A program made the position numbers and the translations under genes. A stretch of 64,000 nt of DNA. Origin: an uncultured Clostridium sp. (GTDB taxonomy: Bacteria > Bacillota > Clostridia > Lachnospirales > Lachnospiraceae). Below the pieces are notes generated by a model that was given only the letters and a program-made list of their open reading frames with translations, was not told the origin of the DNA and searched no databases. Positions within the stretch are counted from its first letter, which is position 1; every line of letters begins with the position of its first letter. The DNA is taken from positions 1-64,000 of the forward strand of contig CAMWYJ010000004.1 of assembly GCA_947178445.1 (NCBI GenBank), written 5' to 3'. This document shows positions 51,640 through 61,249 of this stretch, in pieces.

Positions 51640-53388
51640 ATGTTAAAGACATTAGGAAAACATTTATACGGATTTCGTAGGGACTCAGTACTTACTCCTG
51701 TATTCATGATATTAGAGGTTATTATGGAGATGGTTATCCCTCTGATGATGGCATCCATTATCGACAATGGTGTCAATGGGAATGGTGGTACAGGAGATAT
51801 GAATTTTATTCTAAGGATGGGAATTTTGATGATCGTGGCTGCAGGCTTTGGTCTGTTTGCCGGTATCATGGGAGGCAAGTATGGTGCACGGGCATCTGCA
51901 GGTTTTGCCAGAAATTTAAGAAGAGGAATGTTTGAAAATATTCAGACATTTTCATTTTCTAACATAGATAAGTTTTCAACGGCAGGACTGGTTACCCGTA
52001 TGACGACAGATGTTACCAATATCCAAAATGCATACCAGATGATACTTCGTATGTGTATCAGGGCACCATTCAGCCTGATCATTGCAATGATTATGTCCTT
52101 TACAATTAGTCCAAGACTTGCCAGCATTTATCTTGTGGTGGTTATCCTGCTTGGAGGAGTATTAGGGTTCATGGTACGGCTTGCTATGAATTATTTTAAC
52201 CAGGTGTTTAAGAAGTATGATGATTTGAATGAGAGTGTGCAGGAAAATGTGTCTGCGATTCGTGTAGTAAAGGCATTTGTCAGAGAGGACTATGAGAAGA
52301 AACGCTTTGGAAAAGCCAGTGAAAATGTATATAAAATGTTTGTGCGGGCAGAGAATATTGTGGTGCTTAATATGCCAATTATGCAGTTTTCGGTGTACAC
52401 CTGTATTTTGTTGATTTCATGGTTCGGAGCGAAGATGATTGTCTCAGATACGCTTACCACTGGTAATCTTATGAGTCTGCTTGCGTACTGCATGAATATT
52501 CTGATGAGCCTGATGATGCTATCCATGGCATTTGTTATGATTTCTATGAGTGTGGCGAGTGCAGAGCGTATTGCAGAGGTTTTGGAGGAAAAGAGTGATT
52601 TAACGAATCCGGAAAAACCACTTATGGAGGTTTTAGACGGCAGCATTACGTTTGAAAATGTGAATTTTGGATATCACAAGACAGCAGAAGAATGGGTGCT
52701 TTCGGATATTAACCTCGATATAAAATCCGGTGAGACGATCGGTATTATTGGTGGAACAGGAAGCTCTAAGACTTCCCTGGTTAATTTAATCAGCCGTATT
52801 TACGATGTGTCAGAGGGTTCCGTGAAGGTTGGAGGAAAAGATGTCAGAGAATATGATATGGAAGTGCTTCGTAATCAGGTTGCAGTAGTGCTCCAGAAGA
52901 ATGTGTTGTTTTCCGGCACCATTTTAGATAATCTGCGATGGGGAGATGAAAATGCAACCCGTGACGAGTGTATTCGTGCCTGTAAGCTGGCTTGTGCAGA
53001 TGAATTTATTGAGAGTTTTCCAGACGGCTATGACACCTACATTGAGCAGGGTGGAACCAATGTATCCGGTGGACAAAAACAACGGCTTTGTATTGCAAGA
53101 GCGCTGCTTAAAAAACCAAAGATTTTAATCCTGGATGATTCAACCAGTGCAGTGGATACTGCAACGGATGCCAGAATCCGTAAGGCATTCAGGGAAGAGA
53201 TTCCGGGTACGACAAAGATTATTATCGCACAGCGTATTTCCAGTGTACAGGATGCAGACCGCATTGTTGTGATGGAGAACGGAGGGATTGATGGTTTTGG
53301 AACTCATGAGGAGCTGCTTGCAGAAAATGAGATATACCGTGATATCTATGAATCGCAGACAAAAGGCAGCGGTGATTTTGACGAATAG
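51640..53388 (+). CDS. ABC exporter, ATP-binding/permease subunit (582 aa)
   Basis: A half-size type IV ABC exporter with six membrane helices and a C-terminal ATPase. The Walker A reads GGTGSSKTS, in which the third glycine is Ser, the signature is VSGGQKQR, and Walker B is ILILDDSTSAVD, with Asp replacing the catalytic Glu. The degenerate site fits a heterodimer with the following subunit, whose site is canonical. Resembles the YfiB type of Firmicute multidrug-like exporters. Confidence 0.84.
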   Translation: MLKTLGKHLYGFRRDSVLTPVFMILEVIMEMVIPLMMASIIDNGVNGNGGTGDMNFILRMGILMIVAAGFGLFAGIMGGKYGARASAGFARNLRRGMFENIQTFSFSNIDKFSTAGLVTRMTTDVTNIQNAYQMILRMCIRAPFSLIIAMIMSFTISPRLASIYLVVVILLGGVLGFMVRLAMNYFNQVFKKYDDLNESVQENVSAIRVVKAFVREDYEKKRFGKASENVYKMFVRAENIVVLNMPIMQFSVYTCILLISWFGAKMIVSDTLTTGNLMSLLAYCMNILMSLMMLSMAFVMISMSVASAERIAEVLEEKSDLTNPEKPLMEVLDGSITFENVNFGYHKTAEEWVLSDINLDIKSGETIGIIGGTGSSKTSLVNLISRIYDVSEGSVKVGGKDVREYDMEVLRNQVAVVLQKNVLFSGTILDNLRWGDENATRDECIRACKLACADEFIESFPDGYDTYIEQGGTNVSGGQKQRLCIARALLKKPKILILDDSTSAVDTATDARIRKAFREEIPGTTKIIIAQRISSVQDADRIVVMENGGIDGFGTHEELLAENEIYRDIYESQTKGSGDFDE

Positions 53389-53400
53389 GAGGTGTGATGG

Positions 53401-55425
53401 ATGAGCAAACAGGATAGAAGAAATGTAGAGGAACAAAATAAAAATATGGCATCCGCTCAAAATGCATCCGAAAGGAAAGAAAGCGGGCAGGAAGTGCCAG
53501 TGAATGGAGGAACGGGCATGAAGGGACCTGGTGGCAGACCGCCCCGTGGTGTAAAGGGTCCACGTGTGGAAAATCCGGGCAAAATTTTAAAAAGGGTTGC
53601 AGGATATGTAATGAAATTCTATAAGCTGCATATCTTCGTGGTTGTAGTCTGTATTTTCTTAAGTGTGATTTGCAACTTGCAGGGAACAATGTTTATGCAG
53701 ACGTTGATTGATGATTATATTACCCCGATGCTCTCATCGGAACAAGCTGATTTTTCTGCGCTTGCCGCAGCAATCGGAAGAGTTGCCTCATTTTATGCGA
53801 TTGGTATTATTGCAGCATTTACTTACCAGAGATTGATGGTACTGGTGACCCAGGGAACATTGCGAAATCTCCGTGTGGAGATGTTTAATCATATGGAGTC
53901 ATTACCAATCAAGTATTTTGATACCCATTCCCACGGTGATATCATGTCTATTTATACAAATGATATTGATACATTAAGGCAGATGATTTCCCAGAGTATG
54001 CCGCAGTTTTTAAATAGTGGGATTACAGTTATTGGCGTACTGTTTTGTATGATCACATTAAACATTCCGCTTACCGTTGTGACGCTTTTGATGGTAGGAG
54101 TTATGCTTGTTGTCACGAAAAATTTAGCAGGCAGATCCGGAAGCTATTTTATGAAGCAGCAAAAAAGCATTGGTCAGGTAAATGGGTATATTGAAGAAAT
54201 GATGTCCGGACAGAAGGTGGTTAAGGTGTTCTGCCATGAGGACCAGTGTATTGAAGAATTTAACAAACTGAATGATGAGCTGTTTGACAGTGCTTATAAT
54301 GCGAATAAATTTGCAAACATTTTAATGCCGGTAAATGCACAGATTGGAAATGTGAGCTATGTGATTTGTACAATCGTGGGAGGAGCCATCGCTATTCTTG
54401 GTAATTTTGGTGGCGTAACGCTTGGAACACTCGCAAGTTTCTTATCTTTAAATAAAAGCTTTAATATGCCGATTAACCAGATTAGCATGCAGTTAAATTC
54501 GATTGTTATGGCACTTGCAGGAGCTGACCGGATTTTTAAACTTTTAGATGAAAAAGCAGAGGTGGATGACGGATATGTTACCCTGGTTACCGCAGAGGAA
54601 AAGGATGGAAAGCTTGTGGAAAGTGATAAGCTCTACACAGGAAAATGGGCTTGGAAGCATGAGCATCAGGCAGATGGCAGTATAGATTATGTGCCGCAGC
54701 AGGGGGACATCGTGTTAGACGGTGTGGATTTTGGGTATACCGATGATAAGATGGTGCTTCATGATGTAAAGCTTTACGCAAAGCCGGGACAAAAAATTGC
54801 ATTTGTTGGTTCTACCGGTGCAGGTAAGACAACGATTACGAATCTGATCAATCGGTTTTATGATATCCAGGATGGCAAGATTCGCTATGACGGGATTAAT
54901 GTGAATAAGATTAAGAAGGCAGATCTTCGCCATTCACTTGGAATTGTGTTGCAGGAAACACATTTATTTACCAATACTGTCATGGAAAATATCCGATATG
55001 GAAATCTGGATGCAACGGATGAGGAGGTTATCGCGGCAGCAAAGCTTGCGAATGCCGATCATTTCATCCGTCATTTACCACAGGGCTATAATACGGTGCT
55101 TACGGGAGACGGAGCGAATCTAAGTCAGGGGCAGCGGCAGCTTCTTGCCATTGCCAGGGCAGCAGTTGCCAATCCGCCAGCTTTGATTTTAGATGAGGCC
55201 ACTTCCTCTATTGATACCCGTACCGAACGTCTTGTACAGGATGGTATGGATAAACTGATGGAAGGACGGACTACCTTCGTTATTGCACACAGGCTTTCTA
55301 CGGTGCGGAACAGTGACTGTATCGTGGTATTAGAACATGGACGCATCATTGAGAAGGGAACTCATGATGAGCTGATTGAGCAGCAAGGTAAATATTATCA
55401 GCTTTATACCGGAAAAACGGCTTAG
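53401..55425 (+). CDS. ABC exporter, ATP-binding/permease subunit (674 aa)
   Basis: A half-size ABC exporter with an unusual N-terminal extension of about 60 residues (Gly/Pro-rich, GGRPPRGVKGPR), then six membrane helices and a C-terminal ATPase (GSTGAGKTT, LSQGQRQL, LILDEATSSID with canonical Glu). A soluble insertion of about 45 residues lies before the ATPase (KLVESDKLYTGKWAWKHEH region). YfiC-like partner of the preceding gene, 12 bp away. Terminator follows. Confidence 0.84.
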   Translation: MSKQDRRNVEEQNKNMASAQNASERKESGQEVPVNGGTGMKGPGGRPPRGVKGPRVENPGKILKRVAGYVMKFYKLHIFVVVVCIFLSVICNLQGTMFMQTLIDDYITPMLSSEQADFSALAAAIGRVASFYAIGIIAAFTYQRLMVLVTQGTLRNLRVEMFNHMESLPIKYFDTHSHGDIMSIYTNDIDTLRQMISQSMPQFLNSGITVIGVLFCMITLNIPLTVVTLLMVGVMLVVTKNLAGRSGSYFMKQQKSIGQVNGYIEEMMSGQKVVKVFCHEDQCIEEFNKLNDELFDSAYNANKFANILMPVNAQIGNVSYVICTIVGGAIAILGNFGGVTLGTLASFLSLNKSFNMPINQISMQLNSIVMALAGADRIFKLLDEKAEVDDGYVTLVTAEEKDGKLVESDKLYTGKWAWKHEHQADGSIDYVPQQGDIVLDGVDFGYTDDKMVLHDVKLYAKPGQKIAFVGSTGAGKTTITNLINRFYDIQDGKIRYDGINVNKIKKADLRHSLGIVLQETHLFTNTVMENIRYGNLDATDEEVIAAAKLANADHFIRHLPQGYNTVLTGDGANLSQGQRQLLAIARAAVANPPALILDEATSSIDTRTERLVQDGMDKLMEGRTTFVIAHRLSTVRNSDCIVVLEHGRIIEKGTHDELIEQQGKYYQLYTGKTA

Positions 55426-55433
55426 AAACGAGG

Positions 55434-55479
55434 GAACTGTTGCACAAAATAAAAAATTTTGTGCAGCGGTTCTTTTTTT
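55434..55479 (+). terminator. Rho-independent terminator after the second ABC pair
   Basis: GAACTGTTGCACAAAAT (from 55434) pairs with ATTTTGTGCAGCGGTTC (to 55472) and a run of seven T follows. Confidence 0.82.
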
Positions 55480-55480
55480 A

Positions 55481-55523
55481 TTGACATTCATCTGTTAATA
55501 GTGTATATATAACATATAAACAG
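55481..55523 (+). promoter_or_regulatory. Promoter and dyad operator of the GntR operon
   Basis: TTGACA (55481-55486), 17-bp spacer, TATATA (55504-55509). An imperfect dyad CTGTTxATA...TATxAACAG (55492-55523) spans the -10 box, a suitable site for autorepression by the GntR/YtrA-type regulator. Confidence 0.6.
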
Positions 55524-55612
55524 TTAAAAGAAGACAATCGAACAGCCGCTAACCTATTTTAAATGGTATATAGGTTGTATCAGGATAGGATCAATGAAGG
55601 TGAGGTGAAGGG

Positions 55613-55984
55613 ATGAAGATATTACAAAACTCCGGTGTTCCCATTTATCAGCAGATTGCAGAACAGTTCAAGGAGGATATTCTGACAGGAAAAGTAGACC
55701 AGGGAGAATTTCTGCCATCCATCAGAGGGCTTGCAAAGGATTTGCGCATCAGTGTGATTACCACGATGAAGGCCTATGAGGAATTGGAGAAACAGGGACT
55801 GGTTACCGCTGTTAAGGGTAAGGGATATTACGTGAATGCCCAGGACAGTGAGATGCTAAAGGAGCAGCATATGCGAAAAATGGAGGAACATCTTTTAAAT
55901 GCCATCCATGCAGCAAGGACTGCGGGTATTTCAGATTCGGAGCTTATTGAGACGCTTAATATATTGATAAAGGCAGAGGAGTAA
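55613..55984 (+). CDS. GntR-family (YtrA-type) regulator
   Basis: A 123-aa protein with an N-terminal GntR winged helix (VPIYQQIAEQFKEDILTGKVDQGEFLPSIRGLAKDLRIS region) and a short C-terminal helical tail, as in the YtrA subfamily. It heads an operon with an ABC ATPase and two membrane proteins and would repress its own promoter, usually relieved by cell-wall-active compounds in family members. Confidence 0.85.
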   Translation: MKILQNSGVPIYQQIAEQFKEDILTGKVDQGEFLPSIRGLAKDLRISVITTMKAYEELEKQGLVTAVKGKGYYVNAQDSEMLKEQHMRKMEEHLLNAIHAARTAGISDSELIETLNILIKAEE

Positions 55985-56099
55985 GCTTATTTTTGCAAAG
56001 AACCGGATCAGGTGGATATTCTTTTTTTAATGTATGTCGTTCTTTATGAAAAAGAGGATATGCGGATGATGACAGAAACAGGATTTGGAGGAGAATAGT

Positions 56100-56990
56100 A
56101 TGAATATAGAAAGTGTTGTAAAAGGAAGCCATATCACAAAAAAATTTAAGGATTTTAAGCTGGATATTCCGGCATTGGAGATTCCCAAAGGCTTTGCCAC
56201 TGCACTGATCGGGGAAAATGGTGCCGGTAAGAGTACCCTGATCAATATATTAGCGGGAATCCGTCTGGATTATAAAGGGGAACTTTCTTACTTTGATGGT
56301 ACCATGCAGGAGAAGGATATACGGGAGAATATCGGTTATACCGGTTCTGGCAATTATTTTATGCCACATTGGACAATTAACCAGGTGGGAGAGGCGAGTA
56401 AGCTTTTATTTGACCGGTTTGATGAGGAGGTGTATAAGAAGCTGCTGGTGGAATTGGATGTGAGAGAACCGGATGGAAAGAAAAAAGATAAGGCAATCAG
56501 CAAGCTCTCAGATGGTATGCGGATGAAGGTGACGCTTTCTGCAGTATTTGCAAGACAGACACAATTGCTGTTATTAGATGAGCCGGCATCTCCGCTGGAC
56601 CCGTTAATGCGGGATAAGCTGTGTGCAATGATTCGGAATTACATTGAGGAGGGTGACGGGGAAAACAGCGTATTTTTCTCTACCCACAACATTGCAGATA
56701 TGGAAAATGTCACCGATTATGCCATGATCATGGAGTGTGGACAGATTGTAGAACAGGGATTTGTGGAGGACCTGAAGGAAAAATATATTTTGATAAAGGG
56801 TGAAAAAGAGGATATTAAAAAGGCGGAGGAAATTCTATACAGTATCCAAAAAAATAGTTATGGCTTCGAAGGAATCTGTTTGGCGGAGAATTTGGATAAG
56901 CTGGCTGGTATGGATATCTCAACGGAAACACCGAGTCTTGCTCAGATTAGTGTGGCCGTAATGAAGAATTTTACAAGGCTTACGGCATAG
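56100..56990 (+). CDS. ABC transporter ATP-binding protein (YtrB-like)
   Basis: A 296-aa ABC ATPase. I use ATG 56100, which follows GGAGGAGAATAGT. Motifs: Walker A GENGAGKST, signature LSDGMRMKV, Walker B LLLLDEPASPLD, H-loop STHNIADME. The C-terminal 70 residues are an extension typical of the YtrB/BcrA-like ATPases. It works with the two membrane proteins downstream. Confidence 0.85.
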   Translation: MNIESVVKGSHITKKFKDFKLDIPALEIPKGFATALIGENGAGKSTLINILAGIRLDYKGELSYFDGTMQEKDIRENIGYTGSGNYFMPHWTINQVGEASKLLFDRFDEEVYKKLLVELDVREPDGKKKDKAISKLSDGMRMKVTLSAVFARQTQLLLLDEPASPLDPLMRDKLCAMIRNYIEEGDGENSVFFSTHNIADMENVTDYAMIMECGQIVEQGFVEDLKEKYILIKGEKEDIKKAEEILYSIQKNSYGFEGICLAENLDKLAGMDISTETPSLAQISVAVMKNFTRLTA

Positions 56991-57093
56991 GGAAAAGAGT
57001 GCGAGATGAAGAAGTGCAAAATACTGTTTTAACAGACCAGGAGTCTGCGTTATGGCATCGTATTTTGCAAGAATAGAAGAAAGGAAGAAATGT

Positions 57094-57741
57094 ATGAAAG
57101 AATATGTGAAAGCGTATAACATGTTCTTAGCGGGACGTTATATGAAATATATTATATATCTGCTTATGCCGGTGTTAGTTATCGGTGCTTCCGGTATTAT
57201 GCTATTTGTGTTCCCTGTACAGGCAGTTATACCGGTAGCCGTCCTTTATATATTTTGGGGGGAGATTATGCTTGAAGGATGGAGCTTCCGGGGAATTGCA
57301 AAGAAGAAAAATTATAATTTAGAATATTTAAAGACCTCTGCGAAATGGAGGAGACTGCTTTTGAAAGCACTTATCTTTGACAGTATCAGAAGATTTATAA
57401 GCACATCCTTAATTCTGTCAGTAGTTTTCTTTTTACTCCGAACAGTGAGGGGAAAAGAAGGAGAGGGCATAACGGTTGTTGCTTTGTTGGTATATATATT
57501 GTTTACCTGTTTTTTTGGTACGTTGTTCTTAGGGATTACAAGGCGTACAGAAAATGTATATGTTAACCTGTTTGTCATATATTTTGCAGTTGTACCATGC
57601 TGGATGGCAGCAGGGGTTGTGTATTCCTATATGGGAAACCCTTTAGGGGTGGTCATATGGGGAATGTTGTTTGCTGAGGCTGCAGCTTTTGATATCCGGC
57701 ATATTATAAAGAGAATCGGAGGAAGTTTTTATGATGAATGA
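57094..57741 (+). CDS. ABC-2-like membrane protein, first permease
   Basis: A 215-aa protein with about five to six hydrophobic segments. I use ATG 57094, which has an AAGGA site just upstream. It lies between the ABC ATPase gene and a second membrane protein whose start overlaps its end. Role as transmembrane subunit of the ABC system is inferred from position. Confidence 0.65.
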   Translation: MKEYVKAYNMFLAGRYMKYIIYLLMPVLVIGASGIMLFVFPVQAVIPVAVLYIFWGEIMLEGWSFRGIAKKKNYNLEYLKTSAKWRRLLLKALIFDSIRRFISTSLILSVVFFLLRTVRGKEGEGITVVALLVYILFTCFFGTLFLGITRRTENVYVNLFVIYFAVVPCWMAAGVVYSYMGNPLGVVIWGMLFAEAAAFDIRHIIKRIGGSFYDE

Positions 57742-58393
57742 TATGAAAAGAGCAATGCAGCTTTTGCGGTATGGAGATCAATTTAAAACATATATGGTTA
57801 TGGGAATTATCTGGTTTGCCATGGGAGTAGGTTTTGTGGCTGTATGCGTAGGGGAGGAAATGGCCTACTTGGCCCACTATCAGGTCATTTTGCCAATGTT
57901 TATGCCAATGTTTATGATACAGAGTTTGGCATCCCTTGAAGCAGGAGGAATGGTGGCATCCTCTGGCAAAAGAAGATTTCTATTTATAACAGCGCCGGAT
58001 TTGCTTGGTTTGGCAGGGATGGTGGTTATGTTTTTGGTGGTATTGGTGGTCATTACAATAAAATGTATACTCGTTCCGGATATAAAGGAGCTTGCCGGTG
58101 GAATGATTCTGTGTGTCGGGCTGTCTGCCGCTGTGCTTCAGGTGTATATGTCACTTGTATGCAAATACTTTCTCGGTGGCTTAGCTGGATTTCTTATCCT
58201 GTTTAACTTTTTTTATGTGGAGGCAGGTAATATGATTTTAACAAGCTGGAAGCCTTCTTACGGAGTGGGACTGTTTTTTGGGATTGCTGTGTGCATATTG
58301 GGCTGTGTGGCGGGTCATTTCATCCGGGTATGTTTATACAAAAAACCAATATCGAAGTTTTCTCTTGGGGCAGAGATGCGTAAGTATATGTAA
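57731..58393 (+). CDS. ABC-2-like membrane protein, second permease
   Basis: A 220-aa protein with six hydrophobic segments, with its start overlapping the end of the preceding gene, so the two are likely coupled. With the ATPase and the other membrane protein it would form the ABC complex regulated by the GntR protein. No family motif recognised. Confidence 0.62.
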   Translation: MMNDMKRAMQLLRYGDQFKTYMVMGIIWFAMGVGFVAVCVGEEMAYLAHYQVILPMFMPMFMIQSLASLEAGGMVASSGKRRFLFITAPDLLGLAGMVVMFLVVLVVITIKCILVPDIKELAGGMILCVGLSAAVLQVYMSLVCKYFLGGLAGFLILFNFFYVEAGNMILTSWKPSYGVGLFFGIAVCILGCVAGHFIRVCLYKKPISKFSLGAEMRKYM

Positions 58394-58442
58394 ATTTAAA
58401 GCCTGAAATTAGATCGTTCATAAAATCTTAAGATTTATATTG

Positions 58443-58470
58443 TTGTTTTTTTGAAAATTCTTCCTATAAT
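58443..58470 (+). promoter_or_regulatory. Promoter of the YfhO-family gene
   Basis: TTGTTT (58443-58448), 16-bp spacer, TATAAT (58465-58470). Confidence 0.5.
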
Positions 58471-58557
58471 GAAAAAGTAGCCAGTGGACGGTAAAAGTAA
58501 ACAGGTATCCTTATGTGGCTGGCAAGAATATGACAGGACAGGATTTTTATAAGAGCA

Positions 58558-61188
58558 ATGAAGATGAGTATGGAATTTATAAAAAAATACAAAATAGAGA
58601 TTTTACTGGTACTTATGGTGGCACTAATCTGTACGATTTTTCTGATGTATTATGGAACCTTCGGGGCGGCAATGGACTGGCTGAGTCAACACACTGCTTT
58701 CCCGGATTATTTCCGAAGAAGATTTTATGAGACCAGGCAGTTTTTTCCAAGCCTTGCCTTACAGCTTGGGGGAGGGGAGAACATATACCGGGACTCCTAT
58801 TACGGTCTTTATAGTCCGGTATATCTCTTATCTTATCTGTTACCGTTTGTGAAAATGTCGGATTATATCATTGCAGTGAGCATGTTAAATATTGCAGTCT
58901 GTACGGTGTTGTTATACCGTTTTTTCCTGTCGGTGGGAATGAGTGGGAAACTGTCCTTATGGGGAGCCTGTATCTATGTGTTTGCAACACCGGTCATTTA
59001 CCATGCCTATGTACATTGCATGTTTGTGCAGTATATGCCGTTTTTGATTACGGGATTGTTTGGGGTGCAGAGGCATTTGAGGGAGAAAAAATCCGGACTT
59101 CTTATTGTCAGTACCTTTTTGATGGTGATGACAAGCTTTTATTTCAGTATTGGCGGGATGCTGGTGCTGACCATCTATGCAGTACACTATTATATCCTGC
59201 TTGAAAATGAACGGATTACATGGAAAGGCTTTCTGTTAACAGGAGTAAGGTATGCAGGCTGCATTCTGCTTTCCGTGCTGATGAGTGCAGTTTTGCTGTT
59301 ACCAACGGCGCATGTGTTGTCTGGAAGAGGTGGAGATACACAGAATAAGTGGACGCTTGCGAAACTTCTGATTCCCAAGCTTTCCATTAAGCGTTTCGTG
59401 TATGCACCAAATGGTCTTGGGCTTACCAGTCTTGTGTTTGTAGCGCTGATTGCCGGTATTTTTTCCAAAAAGCTGTCGAACAGGGTGCTTTTCATTACCC
59501 TTACGGTTATGTTTTTTATTCCGGTGTTTGGAGTACTGTTAAATGGCGCTTTATATACTAAGAATAAGGTATTTATTCCGTTTATTCCGCTTGTGATATA
59601 TGGAATGCTTGTATATTTAAAGGAGGAGGTGCGTAAAAAGGAGCACCATTTTACAGAGATTTTGCCGTATTTGTGTACGGTTTTTTTGGTGGTTTATGCA
59701 ATTATAAGCCGTTATGGAATGGAAAAACTCTGGAATGTAAATGAACGCCTGGTTCTTTGTGAGAGTTTTGCGTTACTACTATTGTTTGTAGCTTACTATG
59801 TGTTACATAAACCATGGATACTTGTTGTCCCAACGCTTTTGTTTATGTTGACCTATTCCGTTTTATTTCATCTATCCAATGGAATGATTGCAGACGAAGA
59901 GCTTGTATCAGAGGTGACGGATGGGCAGTTAGACCAGCTCGTGGAAGAGGTGACATCGGCAGATACAGGCTGGTATCGTATGGATCAGATAGGAAACGGT
60001 AAAGAAAATGCAGCGACACTGAATCGGGTTCATGGAAACCGGCAGTTTATCACATCCAATTATACCTCCACTTATGATGAGGGGTATTTAGATTTTAGAA
60101 TCCGTATTTTCGATTTGGAAATGCCTTTTCGGAATGCCCTGATGGAATCTGCATCGAGAAATCCGCTATTCCAGTCTATGATGGGTGTAAAATATGTGAT
60201 TGGAACGCAGGAGCTGAATGGGTTAGCACCGGTAGGACAGGCAGCAAACTATACGGTTTATGAGAATCCTTATGCAGCACCTGTTATGTATGGAACAAAC
60301 CGGTATCTCTGCGAGGATATTTACGACAGACTGACATTTCCGTATAACCAGCTTGCATTTACCAACTATGCTGTGGTAGAAGACGCAAAGGAAAGTGCTT
60401 TCGAAAGTGTATTGGATTTTAAGAAAAAATGGAGAATCCGGTTGAGAGAAGAGCCGCTTCAGTTTCGGGATGCAAAGAATGATGCTCCGGCAGACAAAGA
60501 AATTGTGAAAAAAACCCGTAACGGATATACTGTGTCAGCTAAGGAGGATGTAAAGTTAAGAATTCCGTTGAAAAAAAAGGCAAAAGCGGATACGTTATAT
60601 TTTTTACGCTTTACCGTAAAAAACTTAAAGCCAACCTGTGATATGAAGATAACGGTGGAAGGTGCGGCAAATAAGATTTCGGATATACGGCATGAATACT
60701 ATAATGGAAATACAGTATTCAGTTATGCAGTTTATGTAAAAGAGGGCAGTCGTTTTGTCAATATTACATTAGGAAAAGGGAGTTATCAGATAGAAAACCC
60801 TATCGCTTATTCTGGAAGAATGTCAAAAATGAGAAATGTGAATCTTTACCGGGATGCTTTTTTGATAGACTGGGAACAGACAAAAGGGGATGTGATTGCC
60901 GGAAAGATTGAGGCATCCGCAGACGAAAAGATGATTACCTCGATTCCCTATGATAAGGGATTTGAAGTGTTTGTCGATGGCAGACAGGTGGAAAAAGAGG
61001 TGGTGAACAAGACTTTTTTAGGTTTTGCGCTGCCAAGGGGGGAACACGAAATCAGGATTGTATATAAGGCACCGGGGCTTTACGGGGGACTGACCGGAAG
61101 TGTAATAGGGATGCTTCTTTGTTTTGTTATATTATATAGGGAACGGTTCAAAACCAGATTTCCGGATTATCGGAAAAGCTGGAATTAA
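58558..61188 (+). CDS. YfhO-family membrane protein
   Basis: An 876-aa protein with about 12 membrane helices in the N-terminal half (to residue about 430), a large extracellular domain (about 440-840) and one C-terminal membrane helix with a short basic tail (RERFKTRFPDYRK). YfhO proteins are GT-C-fold membrane glycosyltransferase-like proteins involved in modifying lipoteichoic acid or other surface polymers; the start is uncertain (ATG 58558 or 58564), as no good ribosome site is seen. Promoter at 58443. Confidence 0.78.
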   Translation: MKMSMEFIKKYKIEILLVLMVALICTIFLMYYGTFGAAMDWLSQHTAFPDYFRRRFYETRQFFPSLALQLGGGENIYRDSYYGLYSPVYLLSYLLPFVKMSDYIIAVSMLNIAVCTVLLYRFFLSVGMSGKLSLWGACIYVFATPVIYHAYVHCMFVQYMPFLITGLFGVQRHLREKKSGLLIVSTFLMVMTSFYFSIGGMLVLTIYAVHYYILLENERITWKGFLLTGVRYAGCILLSVLMSAVLLLPTAHVLSGRGGDTQNKWTLAKLLIPKLSIKRFVYAPNGLGLTSLVFVALIAGIFSKKLSNRVLFITLTVMFFIPVFGVLLNGALYTKNKVFIPFIPLVIYGMLVYLKEEVRKKEHHFTEILPYLCTVFLVVYAIISRYGMEKLWNVNERLVLCESFALLLLFVAYYVLHKPWILVVPTLLFMLTYSVLFHLSNGMIADEELVSEVTDGQLDQLVEEVTSADTGWYRMDQIGNGKENAATLNRVHGNRQFITSNYTSTYDEGYLDFRIRIFDLEMPFRNALMESASRNPLFQSMMGVKYVIGTQELNGLAPVGQAANYTVYENPYAAPVMYGTNRYLCEDIYDRLTFPYNQLAFTNYAVVEDAKESAFESVLDFKKKWRIRLREEPLQFRDAKNDAPADKEIVKKTRNGYTVSAKEDVKLRIPLKKKAKADTLYFLRFTVKNLKPTCDMKITVEGAANKISDIRHEYYNGNTVFSYAVYVKEGSRFVNITLGKGSYQIENPIAYSGRMSKMRNVNLYRDAFLIDWEQTKGDVIAGKIEASADEKMITSIPYDKGFEVFVDGRQVEKEVVNKTFLGFALPRGEHEIRIVYKAPGLYGGLTGSVIGMLLCFVILYRERFKTRFPDYRKSWN

Positions 61189-61249
61189 GAGACCGTCCCC
61201 AGTTGGCAATATATGTAGTAAAGTGTGGATTCGATTATGGAAAAAGTAA

